Source: Lachnoclostridium sp. UBA903
Lineage (GTDB): Bacteria; Bacillota; Clostridia; Lachnospirales; Lachnospiraceae
Assembly: GCA_002294045.1 (NCBI GenBank)
Contig: DBEP01000089.1
Location: forward strand, 48,495-53,748
Length of the DNA stretch: 5,254 nt
Reading direction: 5' to 3'
The notes below the pieces were generated by a model. It was not told where the DNA came from. It saw nothing but the letters and a program-made list of their open reading frames with translations, and searched no databases. Below, in pieces: positions 1-5,201 of this stretch. The position numbers were made by a program, and so were the translations under genes. How positions within the stretch are numbered: position 1 is the stretch's first letter; each line of letters begins with the position of its first letter.

Positions 1-62
1 GACGCTGTATACCGCAAAGTGGGGTGTTCAGAACGGCGCAATGATTTTTCGAACACGCTCAA
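1..62 (+). repeat. Partial copy of palindromic MITE-like repeat (right arm), cut by window edge
   Basis: This stretch matches the reverse complement of 2219-2280 at about 54 of 61 positions with one single-base indel. The shared core includes GTATACCGCAAAGTGG, GTTCAGAACGG and AATGATTTTTC. It ends at about position 60 with GAACACGCTC, the counterpart of the terminal inverted repeat of the full copy at 2219-2381. Only one arm is visible and the rest lies left of the window. It sits 31 bp beyond the uvrC stop codon, facing uvrC, and is inverted relative to the full copy upstream of uvrC. I see no transposase. The homology of the two copies is seen directly; the label MITE-like is inference. Confidence 0.8.
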
Positions 63-92
63 GGGTTTTCTGTGACTTCCGCTTCGATTCAC

Positions 93-1955
93 TCACAAAT
101 GGAAAAAATCATAAACCTGCTTTGCAGCCCGTATATTCATGGTATCTACCGCAGCCAGTTCTTCCACCGTGGCGGCTTTTATGTCCTCCAGCGACTGATA
201 ATGCTTCATTAATGCTCTTCTTCTTGCAGTACCTATCCCTTCAATATCATCCAATATGGAATGTACCTGGGTTTTGCCCCGGAGCTGTCTGTGATATTCT
301 ATGGCAAAACGGTGGGTTTCATCCTGGATTCTGGTTATCAGTTTAAATGCCTCACTGTTATGGTCCAGGGAAATTTCCGCATTATTATATAGAAGCCCTC
401 TTGTCCTGTGGTTATCATCCTTAACCATACCGCAGACCGGAATACTCATTTTCAATTCGGCGAGTACTTTTTCCGCCACATTAACCTGTCCCTTTCCCCC
501 GTCCATCATGATTAAATCCGGATACCGGTTAAAACTGCCGTATTCTGCGCCCATATTTTTTTCCTTCAGTTCCCGCTCTTCTTTTATACCATGAGTAAAA
601 CGTCTGGTAAGCACCTCCTGCATGGAGGCATAATCGTCAGGCCCCTTTACTCCTTTTATCTTAAATTTACGGTAATCGTTTCGTTTGGGCTTGCCGTTTT
701 CATATACTACCATAGAGCCAACAGACTCAAAACCGCTGATATTGGATATATCATAAGCTTCTATGCGGCATAAACCCGGAATATCTAACATTTCTCCGAT
801 TTGGGCAAGAGCACCGACGGTTTTTGCTTCTTCCCGCTTGATTTTTTCTGCATCCTGCTGTAATACCAGGGAAGCATTTTTCCTTGCCAGTTCAACCAGC
901 CTCTCCTTTTCACCTTTTACCGGTATCTTAATATATACCTTCTGTCCCCGTTTGGAGGACAGCCATTCTTCGATTATCTCCTGCTCCTCCAGGGCTTCGC
1001 TTAATATAAGTTCTCTGGGGATAAACGGAGTTCCTGAGTAAAACTGTTTTACAAAGCTTGTCATGATACTGCTTTTTGTTTCATGCTCCACACCGGTAAG
1101 GTAAAAGTGTTCCCTGCCGATTAATTTGCCGTTACGGATGTAAAAAACCTGTACTACGGCTTCATCTCCGGCAGAGGCACTTGCCACAATATCCCTGTCT
1201 TCCATTTCACCGCTGGTCATTTTTTGTTTTTCCGATATCTGTTTTACACTGTTTAATAAATCCCGGTATTCTGCTGCGGTTTCATATTCCATATTCCTGG
1301 CCGCAGCATTCATTTTTTGTTCCAGCTGCTTCGTTATCCGTGAGAAATTACCGTTTAAAAATTCAATAACCTGGTTTATGGATTCTCTGTATTCTTCCAT
1401 GGAAATATATCCCTGGCACGGCGCCTTGCATTGCTTGATATGATAATACAGACAGGGCCTTTCCTTCCCGATATCTCTTGGCAGATTGCGGTTGCAGGAC
1501 CTGGTAAAATATATCTTTCTAATCAGCTCAATGGTATCTTTAACGGATTTCGCACTGGTATACGGACCGAAATACTTATGTTTGTCCCTGCCCCTCTCCC
1601 TGGCAAATAAAACCCTTGGATATGCTTCGTGAACGGTTACCTTAATATAAGGATAGTTTTTGTCATCCTTTAACATGGTATTGTATTTGGGTCTGTGTTC
1701 TTTAATTAAATTACTTTCCAGAACCAGGGCTTCCATCTCGGAATCCGTTATAATGTATTCAAAGTACCGGATTCGTGCTACCATCTGCCTAATCTTGGGT
1801 GACAGATTTCTGCTGTTTTGAAAATACTGTCTGACACGGTTTTTCAGGCAGACCGCTTTGCCGATATATATAATGGTATCATTCTTATCATGCATAATGT
1901 ATACACCTGGTTTTGCAGGAAGTTTCTTTAATTCTTCTTCTATGTCAAAAAACAT
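93..1955 (-). CDS. uvrC: UvrABC system protein C (excinuclease ABC subunit C)
   Basis: UvrC makes both incisions of nucleotide excision repair after UvrA and UvrB have located a lesion. The 620-residue protein has the usual family length and full domain order. The GIY-YIG nuclease domain is at about 12-95, with GVY at 17-19, YIG at 30-32, R40, and E75 in the MEALVLE motif; it makes the 3' incision. Four cysteines (C154, C168, C176, C180) match the conserved iron-sulfur ligands of UvrC. A UVR motif that contacts UvrB lies at about 204-240. The RNase H-like nuclease domain for the 5' incision is at about 390-550, with D402 in YDISN, D485 in MMDGGKGQ and H548 in ETHRFA. A tandem helix-hairpin-helix region at about 566-617 binds DNA. 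The ATG has AAGGAGG (1961-1967) five bases upstream, which settles the start. It lies downstream of ftsH in the same direction, separated by repeat DNA. No terminator follows the stop. No key residue is missing. Confidence 0.98.
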   Translation of the reverse strand: MFFDIEEELKKLPAKPGVYIMHDKNDTIIYIGKAVCLKNRVRQYFQNSRNLSPKIRQMVARIRYFEYIITDSEMEALVLESNLIKEHRPKYNTMLKDDKNYPYIKVTVHEAYPRVLFARERGRDKHKYFGPYTSAKSVKDTIELIRKIYFTRSCNRNLPRDIGKERPCLYYHIKQCKAPCQGYISMEEYRESINQVIEFLNGNFSRITKQLEQKMNAAARNMEYETAAEYRDLLNSVKQISEKQKMTSGEMEDRDIVASASAGDEAVVQVFYIRNGKLIGREHFYLTGVEHETKSSIMTSFVKQFYSGTPFIPRELILSEALEEQEIIEEWLSSKRGQKVYIKIPVKGEKERLVELARKNASLVLQQDAEKIKREEAKTVGALAQIGEMLDIPGLCRIEAYDISNISGFESVGSMVVYENGKPKRNDYRKFKIKGVKGPDDYASMQEVLTRRFTHGIKEERELKEKNMGAEYGSFNRYPDLIMMDGGKGQVNVAEKVLAELKMSIPVCGMVKDDNHRTRGLLYNNAEISLDHNSEAFKLITRIQDETHRFAIEYHRQLRGKTQVHSILDDIEGIGTARRRALMKHYQSLEDIKAATVEELAAVDTMNIRAAKQVYDFFHL

Positions 1956-1970
1956 GGAATCCTCCTTCTT

Positions 1971-2141
1971 TCAAAGCTGTCTGTCCCGGAATTTTTGTTG
2001 TACTGCATTTCCCGGATAATATTCCGGAAGCTCTTTCATATGTAACGGCTGAATTATTTGCCGCTGTCTAGGCCTCCTAAAGAACGGACCTGATATTTTT
2101 AGAAATCTGAATCTATCCCCGCAGCATTTTTCAAACACACT
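1971..2141 (-). pseudogene. Possible 3' remnant of an unidentified gene upstream of uvrC
   Basis: An open frame of 56 sense codons follows a TAG at 2142-2144 and ends with TGA at 1971-1973. That is 15 nt before the uvrC start, with the uvrC ribosome binding site exactly in the gap, which is typical spacing for two genes in one operon. The last part, from an internal ATG at 2037-2039, reads MKELPEYYPGN and then an Arg/Gln/Lys-rich end, which looks protein-like. There is no ribosome binding site before that ATG, and the upstream part runs into repeat DNA (2084-2209), so an intact gene is unlikely. I do not recognise the family. It could be the surviving tail of a gene once lying between ftsH and uvrC and broken by repeat insertion, or a chance open frame. 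Confidence 0.3.
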
Positions 2142-2209
2142 CTAGGAAACTATTGAGATTCATTTGGTATGCAGGTCCTTCTTCAAAAATAATAAAATAT
2201 CAGGTCCGT
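2084..2209. repeat. 126-bp unit bounded by a perfect 16-bp inverted repeat
   Basis: ACGGACCTGATATTTT at 2084-2099 is the exact reverse complement of 2194-2209. Weaker complementarity continues a short way inward, and a nested 7-bp pair is present (TGAATCT at 2108-2114, AGATTCA at 2156-2162). The interior holds an orphan end of the palindromic repeat family (2123-2145) close to the centre of symmetry. In RNA the arms could pair to close a ~94-nt loop within the ftsH-uvrC transcript. It could be a second small non-autonomous element or the product of an inverted duplication at an insertion site. The sequence alone does not decide. Confidence 0.6.
2123..2145. repeat. Orphan terminal end of the palindromic repeat family
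   Basis: This 23-bp stretch agrees at 22 of 23 positions with the outer end of the full element at 2359-2381, in the same orientation. The shared core is CACACTCTAG preceded by GCATTTTTCAA. Beyond it the two sequences diverge completely, and no matching second end lies next to it. It therefore looks like a solo end left by deletion or recombination, or the end of a different element sharing the same terminal repeat. Confidence 0.7.
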
Positions 2210-2218
2210 ACTCTTACC

Positions 2219-2381
2219 AGAGCATGTTGAAAAATCATTACACCGTTCTGAACGCTCCACTTTGCGGTATACTGCGTCTCGATTTTGGAAGCGTAACACC
2301 GCTGCGCACCCGAAATCACTCCTTACCTCCCACAAAGCGGAGCATCCAGTCCGGCTCAAGCATTTTTCAAGCACACTCTAG
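2219..2381. mobile_element. MITE-like imperfect palindrome (~163 bp) with long inverted arms
   Basis: The two ends form related inverted repeats: AGAGCATGTTGAAAAATC from 2220 inward, and, read on the minus strand from 2380, AGAGTGTGCTTGAAAAATG. The complementarity continues through the whole element. CGCTCCACTTTGCGG on one arm matches TGCTCCGCTTTGTGG on the other, and CGATTTTGGAAGCG matches TGATTTCGGGTGCG. The apex is near 2300. Arms of about 50 bp agree at roughly 70%. The element has no coding capacity of its own; a 63-codon open frame across it is a by-product of the palindrome. A partial second copy at 1-62 shows it is repetitive. Small size, inverted ends and absence of a transposase fit a non-autonomous element moved in trans by an unseen transposase. 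No clear target duplication was found. Transcribed with ftsH and uvrC, it would form a long hairpin that may attenuate, terminate or be cleaved. Confidence 0.7.
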
Positions 2382-2440
2382 TGTGCCGACAAGTTCAATT
2401 GCGCGGAATAAATTTCCTGTCTGCTTATTTAACGACTTTC

Positions 2441-4420
2441 TTAATAATAATTTGGAAATTCCCCTATATTTATTTCCTTCTCCGCATTTATTTCCTTTTC
2501 CACAGGAATATCCTGATTTTCTAAAACAACCGGTATATCTTTAACTGCATTTTCCTGTTCTTCGGCAGGCAATCCTTTTACTTCGCGGAAGATATCCATA
2601 AATTCTTTGCCTGTTATGGTTTCCTTTTCCACCAGGAAGGCGGCAATTTTATCCAATACCTCACGGTTACCCGCCAATAAAGCTTCCGCTCTCTGATAAC
2701 ATTTTTTAAGAATATCCATAACTTCTTTGTCAATCTCTGCTGCTGTGGCATCTCCGCAGTTTAATACGGATCTTCCGTCCAGATATCGGTTTTCAACGGA
2801 TTCCAACCCCATAAGGCCGAATTTATCGGACATTCCGTACTGGGTTACCATAGCTCTTGCTAATTGGGTTGCCTTCTCGATGTCATTGGAGGCACCGGTG
2901 GTAATGGAATCAAACACCAGCTGCTCGGCGGCCCGCCCGCCATACAGGGTCACTATCCTGGCAATTAATTCATCCTTGCTCATCAGGTATTTTTCTTCTT
3001 CCGGAACCTGCATGACATAACCTAAGGAGCCCATGGTTCTGGGTACAATGGTAATCTTCTGCACCGGTTCCGCTTTCTTTTCCAGGGCAGTTACCAATGC
3101 GTGGCCTACCTCATGGTAAGCTACTATCTTCTTCTCTTCCTTGCTGAGAATACGGTCTTTTTTCTCTTTTCCGGCTACCACTACTTCCACTGATTCAAAT
3201 AGGTCTTCCTGTGTTACAACGGTTCTTCCTTTTTTTACGGCAAGGATGGCAGCTTCATTTATCATATTAGCCAAATCAGAGCCCACTGCTCCGGAAGTGG
3301 CCAGGCCGATTGCTTCCAAATCTACCGAATCATGCATTAATACGTCCTTTGCATGTACTTTTAAAATATCAATACGCCCCTTTAAATCCGGTTTGTCTAC
3401 GATGACACGGCGGTCAAAACGTCCCGGACGAAGCAGTGCTTTATCCAGAACTTCCGGCCGGTTGGTCGCCGCAAGAATGACCACACCCTTAGAAGTATCA
3501 AATCCGTCCATTTCCGCTAAAAGCTGATTTAAGGTCTGCTCTCTTTCATCGTTACCCCCGCCGTAATGGGAATCCCTGCTTTTACCAATGGCATCCACCT
3601 CATCGATAAAGATAATGCAGGGAGCCATAGACTGTGCCTGTTTAAAAAGGTCCCTTACCCTGGACGCACCGACACCTACGAACATCTCAACGAAGTCTGA
3701 ACCGGATAAGGAAAAGAAGGGAACTTTTGCTTCTCCGGCTACCGCTTTGGCAAGCAGGGTTTTTCCTGTCCCGGGAGGTCCGACCAGCAATGCGCCTTTC
3801 GGCAGCTTTGCACCAATCCGTGTATATTTTCCGGGATTATGGAGGAAATCCACCAATTCGGTCAGCGACTCTTTTGCTTCCTCCTGCCCTGCTACATCCT
3901 TAAAGGTAACCCCTGTTTCTTTTTCTACATATACCTTTGCATTGCTTTTTCCGACTCCGCCCATCATACCGCCGCCGTTTTTGGATATCATCCTGAATAA
4001 AAACCACATTACCAGGTAAATGAGAACAAACGGCAGTATCCATACCACTATAATATCCAGTATCGTGGTTCTGCTGTCAACAATCTGGGGTTTTATCGTA
4101 ACGTTAGCCTCCAGCAGCCGGTCCGTCAATTTACTGTCATTCATTAATCCCGTGTAATAGGAAATATCATACAGAGGGTTTGGCTGCTTCACCGGTTCAA
4201 TTACAATTCTATCAGTCTGTATGGAAACAGCCTTCACTTCCCCTTTATTTAACATATCTACAAATTTGTCATATGAAACCTCAATGCTGCTTCCTTCCTT
4301 CAGCTGATTAGTCGCATAAGAAAATAATAACAGCGTAGCGATTGCAGCTATTAAAACATAGAGAAATGTTTTTTTATTATTCGTTCCTCGTTTGTTATTG
4401 TTCATTTTTTTATTGTCCAT
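2441..4420 (-). CDS. ftsH: ATP-dependent zinc metalloprotease FtsH
   Basis: FtsH is a hexameric membrane-anchored AAA+ protease that pulls in and degrades damaged membrane proteins and selected regulators. The 659-residue protein shows the full layout: a short Lys/Asn-rich cytoplasmic start, a first membrane helix at about 19-36, an extracytoplasmic domain at about 37-118, and a second helix at about 120-144. A Gly/Met linker follows. The AAA+ module has Walker A GPPGTGKT (214-221), the pore-loop motif MFVGVG (246-251), Walker B IIFIDEVD (269-276), and a second region of homology at 318-338 with likely arginine fingers R334 and R337. The protease domain has HEVGH (436-440), with H436, H440 and probably D513 in SNDIEKAT as zinc ligands and E437 catalytic. 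GSDLANMINEAA (380-391) is the sensor-2-side motif, slightly unlike the common GADLANLVNEAAL. The C-terminal tail after about 617 is acidic and variable and includes a short tandem repeat. The gene has its own promoter and a ~160-nt leader. Genomes of this group often hold more than one FtsH paralogue; which one this is cannot be told. Confidence 0.98.
   Translation of the reverse strand: MDNKKMNNNKRGTNNKKTFLYVLIAAIATLLLFSYATNQLKEGSSIEVSYDKFVDMLNKGEVKAVSIQTDRIVIEPVKQPNPLYDISYYTGLMNDSKLTDRLLEANVTIKPQIVDSRTTILDIIVVWILPFVLIYLVMWFLFRMISKNGGGMMGGVGKSNAKVYVEKETGVTFKDVAGQEEAKESLTELVDFLHNPGKYTRIGAKLPKGALLVGPPGTGKTLLAKAVAGEAKVPFFSLSGSDFVEMFVGVGASRVRDLFKQAQSMAPCIIFIDEVDAIGKSRDSHYGGGNDEREQTLNQLLAEMDGFDTSKGVVILAATNRPEVLDKALLRPGRFDRRVIVDKPDLKGRIDILKVHAKDVLMHDSVDLEAIGLATSGAVGSDLANMINEAAILAVKKGRTVVTQEDLFESVEVVVAGKEKKDRILSKEEKKIVAYHEVGHALVTALEKKAEPVQKITIVPRTMGSLGYVMQVPEEEKYLMSKDELIARIVTLYGGRAAEQLVFDSITTGASNDIEKATQLARAMVTQYGMSDKFGLMGLESVENRYLDGRSVLNCGDATAAEIDKEVMDILKKCYQRAEALLAGNREVLDKIAAFLVEKETITGKEFMDIFREVKGLPAEEQENAVKDIPVVLENQDIPVEKEINAEKEINIGEFPNYY
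2468..2503 (-). repeat. Two 18-bp tandem repeats in the ftsH 3' end
   Basis: Two adjacent 18-bp units (2468-2485 and 2486-2503) agree at 16 of 18 positions. On the coding strand each contains AAGGAAATAAAT, and together they encode EKEINAEKEINI near the FtsH C terminus. The length is a multiple of three, so the frame is kept. It is a recent-looking duplication in the variable tail beyond the protease domain, where changes should be tolerated, and a possible site of strain-to-strain length variation. Confidence 0.75.
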
Positions 4421-4437
4421 ACATGCCCTGCCTCCTT
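4410..4437 (-). promoter_or_regulatory. ftsH ribosome binding site with overlapping four-codon mini-ORF
   Basis: AAGGAGG lies at 4431-4437. The first ATG it meets (4422-4424) is at ideal spacing, six bases after GGAGG, but opens a frame of only four codons (MYGQ) with TAA at 4410-4412. The ftsH ATG (4418-4420) lies in another frame, ten bases after GGAGG, inside the mini-ORF. The ftsH start is chosen because it opens the full family-type N terminus. The next in-frame ATG is codon 6. The arrangement could reduce or tune ftsH initiation; whether the first ATG is used is unknown. Confidence 0.5.
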
Positions 4438-4443
4438 CGTATC

Positions 4444-4473
4444 ATTTATAATTAATGATAGGTATAAAAGCTT
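4444..4473 (+). repeat. Copy A of a ~30-bp direct repeat in the ftsH leader
   Basis: ATTTAT, AATTAATGATAG, GTATAA and AAGCTT occur in order here. They match 4691-4721 with about 28 identical positions, one substitution and two small indels. This copy falls in the ftsH 5' leader just upstream of the ribosome binding site. On the transcript strand it contains a small hairpin, ATCATT and AATGAT around a 7-nt loop. The repetition is seen directly; a shared regulatory role is inference. Confidence 0.6.
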
Positions 4474-4585
4474 ATTCATATCTATTTACTCAGTTCTGCT
4501 TGAATCATAATTTCATATTCATATATTATCGCATTGATGCGCAATTCTTATATTGGGGGAAAAAAGAATTAAATAGACACACTTC

Positions 4586-4614
4586 ATTATAATGTTACTA
4601 CCATTATAAATCAA
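4586..4614 (-). promoter_or_regulatory. Sigma-A-type promoter for ftsH
   Basis: On the minus strand the -35 box TTGATT (4609-4614) and a consensus -10 box TATAAT (4586-4591) are separated by exactly 17 bp. The expected transcript start is near 4579, giving a leader of about 160 nt before ftsH. The flanking DNA upstream (4621-4700) is rich in A and T tracts, as seen around strong Firmicute promoters. The leader holds only a small hairpin-forming GCGCATCAATGCGA segment and the direct-repeat copy near the ribosome binding site. No recognised riboswitch was seen. Confidence 0.7.
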
Positions 4615-4687
4615 TACATATGTCATGAATTTTTTGTGTTGTAAATAAAAAAAATATTAAATTTTTTGATTTTTTTTAAAATTATAC

Positions 4688-4716
4688 TGGATTTATTTAA
4701 TTAATGATAGTATAAT
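4688..4716 (+). promoter_or_regulatory. Rightward promoter reading into an immediate terminator
   Basis: A perfect -10 box TATAAT (4711-4716) has a weak -35 candidate TGGATT (4688-4693, three of six consensus bases) at 17-bp spacing. The predicted start is near 4723, only about 20 nt before the terminator stem at 4743. The -10 box lies inside copy B of the direct repeat. It diverges from the ftsH promoter with about 75-95 bp of very AT-rich DNA between the two. Confidence 0.5.
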
Positions 4717-4721
4717 AGCTT
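4691..4721 (+). repeat. Copy B of the ~30-bp direct repeat, over the rightward -10 box
   Basis: This is the partner of 4444-4473, 247 bp away in the same orientation. It differs mainly by two extra T bases after ATTTAT and one missing G before TATAAT. Here the repeat covers the -10 box of a rightward promoter, whereas copy A, with TATAAA, has no good -35 box. It could be a duplicated promoter fragment or a common regulator site. Confidence 0.6.
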
Positions 4722-4742
4722 GTGATTGTTTAAAATAAAAGC

Positions 4743-4795
4743 GCCTTAAACCGATGGAATGCGTGACTGCCATCGATTGTATTTAAGGCTTTTTT
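4743..4795 (+). terminator. Intrinsic terminator, likely attenuator or 3' end of a small RNA
   Basis: The outer stem GCCTTAAA (4743-4750) pairs perfectly with TTTAAGGC (4782-4789), followed by six T (4790-4795). An inner stem CGATGG (4752-4757) pairs with CCATCG (4770-4775) around a 12-nt loop. No rightward gene ends upstream, because ftsH and uvrC run the other way. The terminator can therefore only act on transcripts from the promoter at 4688-4716 or on antisense transcription. It would release a ~70-nt RNA or act as an attenuator for the gene at 5202. On the minus strand the same stem is followed by a weaker T-rich run (GCTTTTATTTT), so bidirectional action is possible. Confidence 0.8.
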
Positions 4796-4825
4796 CATTA
4801 TTAATCTCAAGAATTCAAGACTGAT

Positions 4826-4855
4826 TTGAGAATACACAGTTTTGATTAGTATAAA
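4826..4855 (+). promoter_or_regulatory. Second rightward promoter with overlapping palindrome
   Basis: TTGAGA (4826-4831, five of six consensus bases) and TATAAA (4850-4855, five of six) are 18 bp apart, giving a start near 4862 and a leader of about 340 nt to the coding start at 5202. The -35 box is also the right arm of an inverted repeat, TCTCAA (4805-4810) with TTGAGA (4826-4831), so a repressor or activator could bind there. It lies just downstream of the terminator, so this promoter would bypass it. Confidence 0.5.
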
Positions 4856-5201
4856 TCCGGAACTGTTTATGTAATAAAATCCGGAGCTGCCGCTAAGGCA
4901 CAAAAAAGATAACGAAGTGGATTGCGAATAACTGCTGTTGCCATGAGCCGGCAGCGGGTTACGTATATCTGCTTTTGTTATGAACAGGCACTATCATGTA
5001 TACTTAAGTATGCAGCAAGTCCGGAGACAGCCCCGAAATACTACCGCTTAATTCATAAACATAAGCAGCCCGGCAGATGGAACATATCCACGCTTGCATT
5101 CGGTCAGAATGTACCGGGCGGACAGCTTATAACCGCTTTGACTGAAACAAGTATTTGTGTAACTGATAATAAATAATATAATCAAAGGAGGAATCATTAG
5201 A
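4856..5201 (+). other. Long leader region before the pyrG-like start; no confident gene
   Basis: This ~345-bp stretch is less AT-rich than the DNA to its left. It contains a direct repeat AAATCCGGARCTG (4853-4865 and 4877-4889), a 12-bp palindrome ATACTTAAGTAT (5000-5011), and complementary GCCCGG (5068-5073) and CCGGGC (5114-5119) that could close a ~40-nt hairpin. An 84-codon open frame runs from a TTG at 4922 to TAA at 5174-5176, ending 25 nt before the next start. It has no clear ribosome binding site and no recognisable motif, so I do not call it a gene; it may be a decayed or chance frame. I see no second U-tailed terminator and no known riboswitch. Confidence 0.4.

Noticed and set aside
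62..92. Possible terminator after uvrC
   Set aside because: Only a 4-bp GTGA/TCAC pairing is present, with no T run following on the minus strand.
2009..2029. Imperfect palindrome with CCGGA/TCCGG arms upstream of uvrC
   Set aside because: The stem is short with mismatches and has no T run or promoter context. It lies in the possible gene remnant and may be chance.
2183..2374. 63-codon minus-strand open frame in the ftsH-uvrC gap
   Set aside because: It spans the palindromic repeat and reads through its arms, with no ribosome binding site or protein-like motif. It is a by-product of the repeat.
2164..2544. 126-codon plus-strand open frame overlapping the repeats and the ftsH 3' end
   Set aside because: It runs antisense through ftsH coding DNA and repeat DNA and has no plausible start signal or domain.
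3588..4019. 143-codon plus-strand open frame antisense to the ftsH ATPase region
   Set aside because: It is a shadow of a strongly conserved gene in the opposite frame, with no ribosome binding site or family features. The other plus-strand frames across uvrC and ftsH were rejected for the same reason.
4717..4795. Classic pyrG attenuation by reiterative G addition
   Set aside because: That mechanism needs a transcript beginning with a run of G and a terminator stem that pairs with poly-G. No such run lies at the predicted start near 4723, and the stem has no matching C run.
4922..5176. 84-codon open frame from TTG, 25 nt before the pyrG-like start
   Set aside because: The spacing is gene-like, but there is no clear ribosome binding site, no recognisable motif and no in-frame ATG with a binding site. 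It is kept only as a note in the leader-region entry.
5177..5182. Perfect TATAAT just upstream of the coding start at 5202
   Set aside because: A transcript from it would begin inside the ribosome binding site, and no suitable -35 box was seen. It is likely chance in AT-rich DNA.
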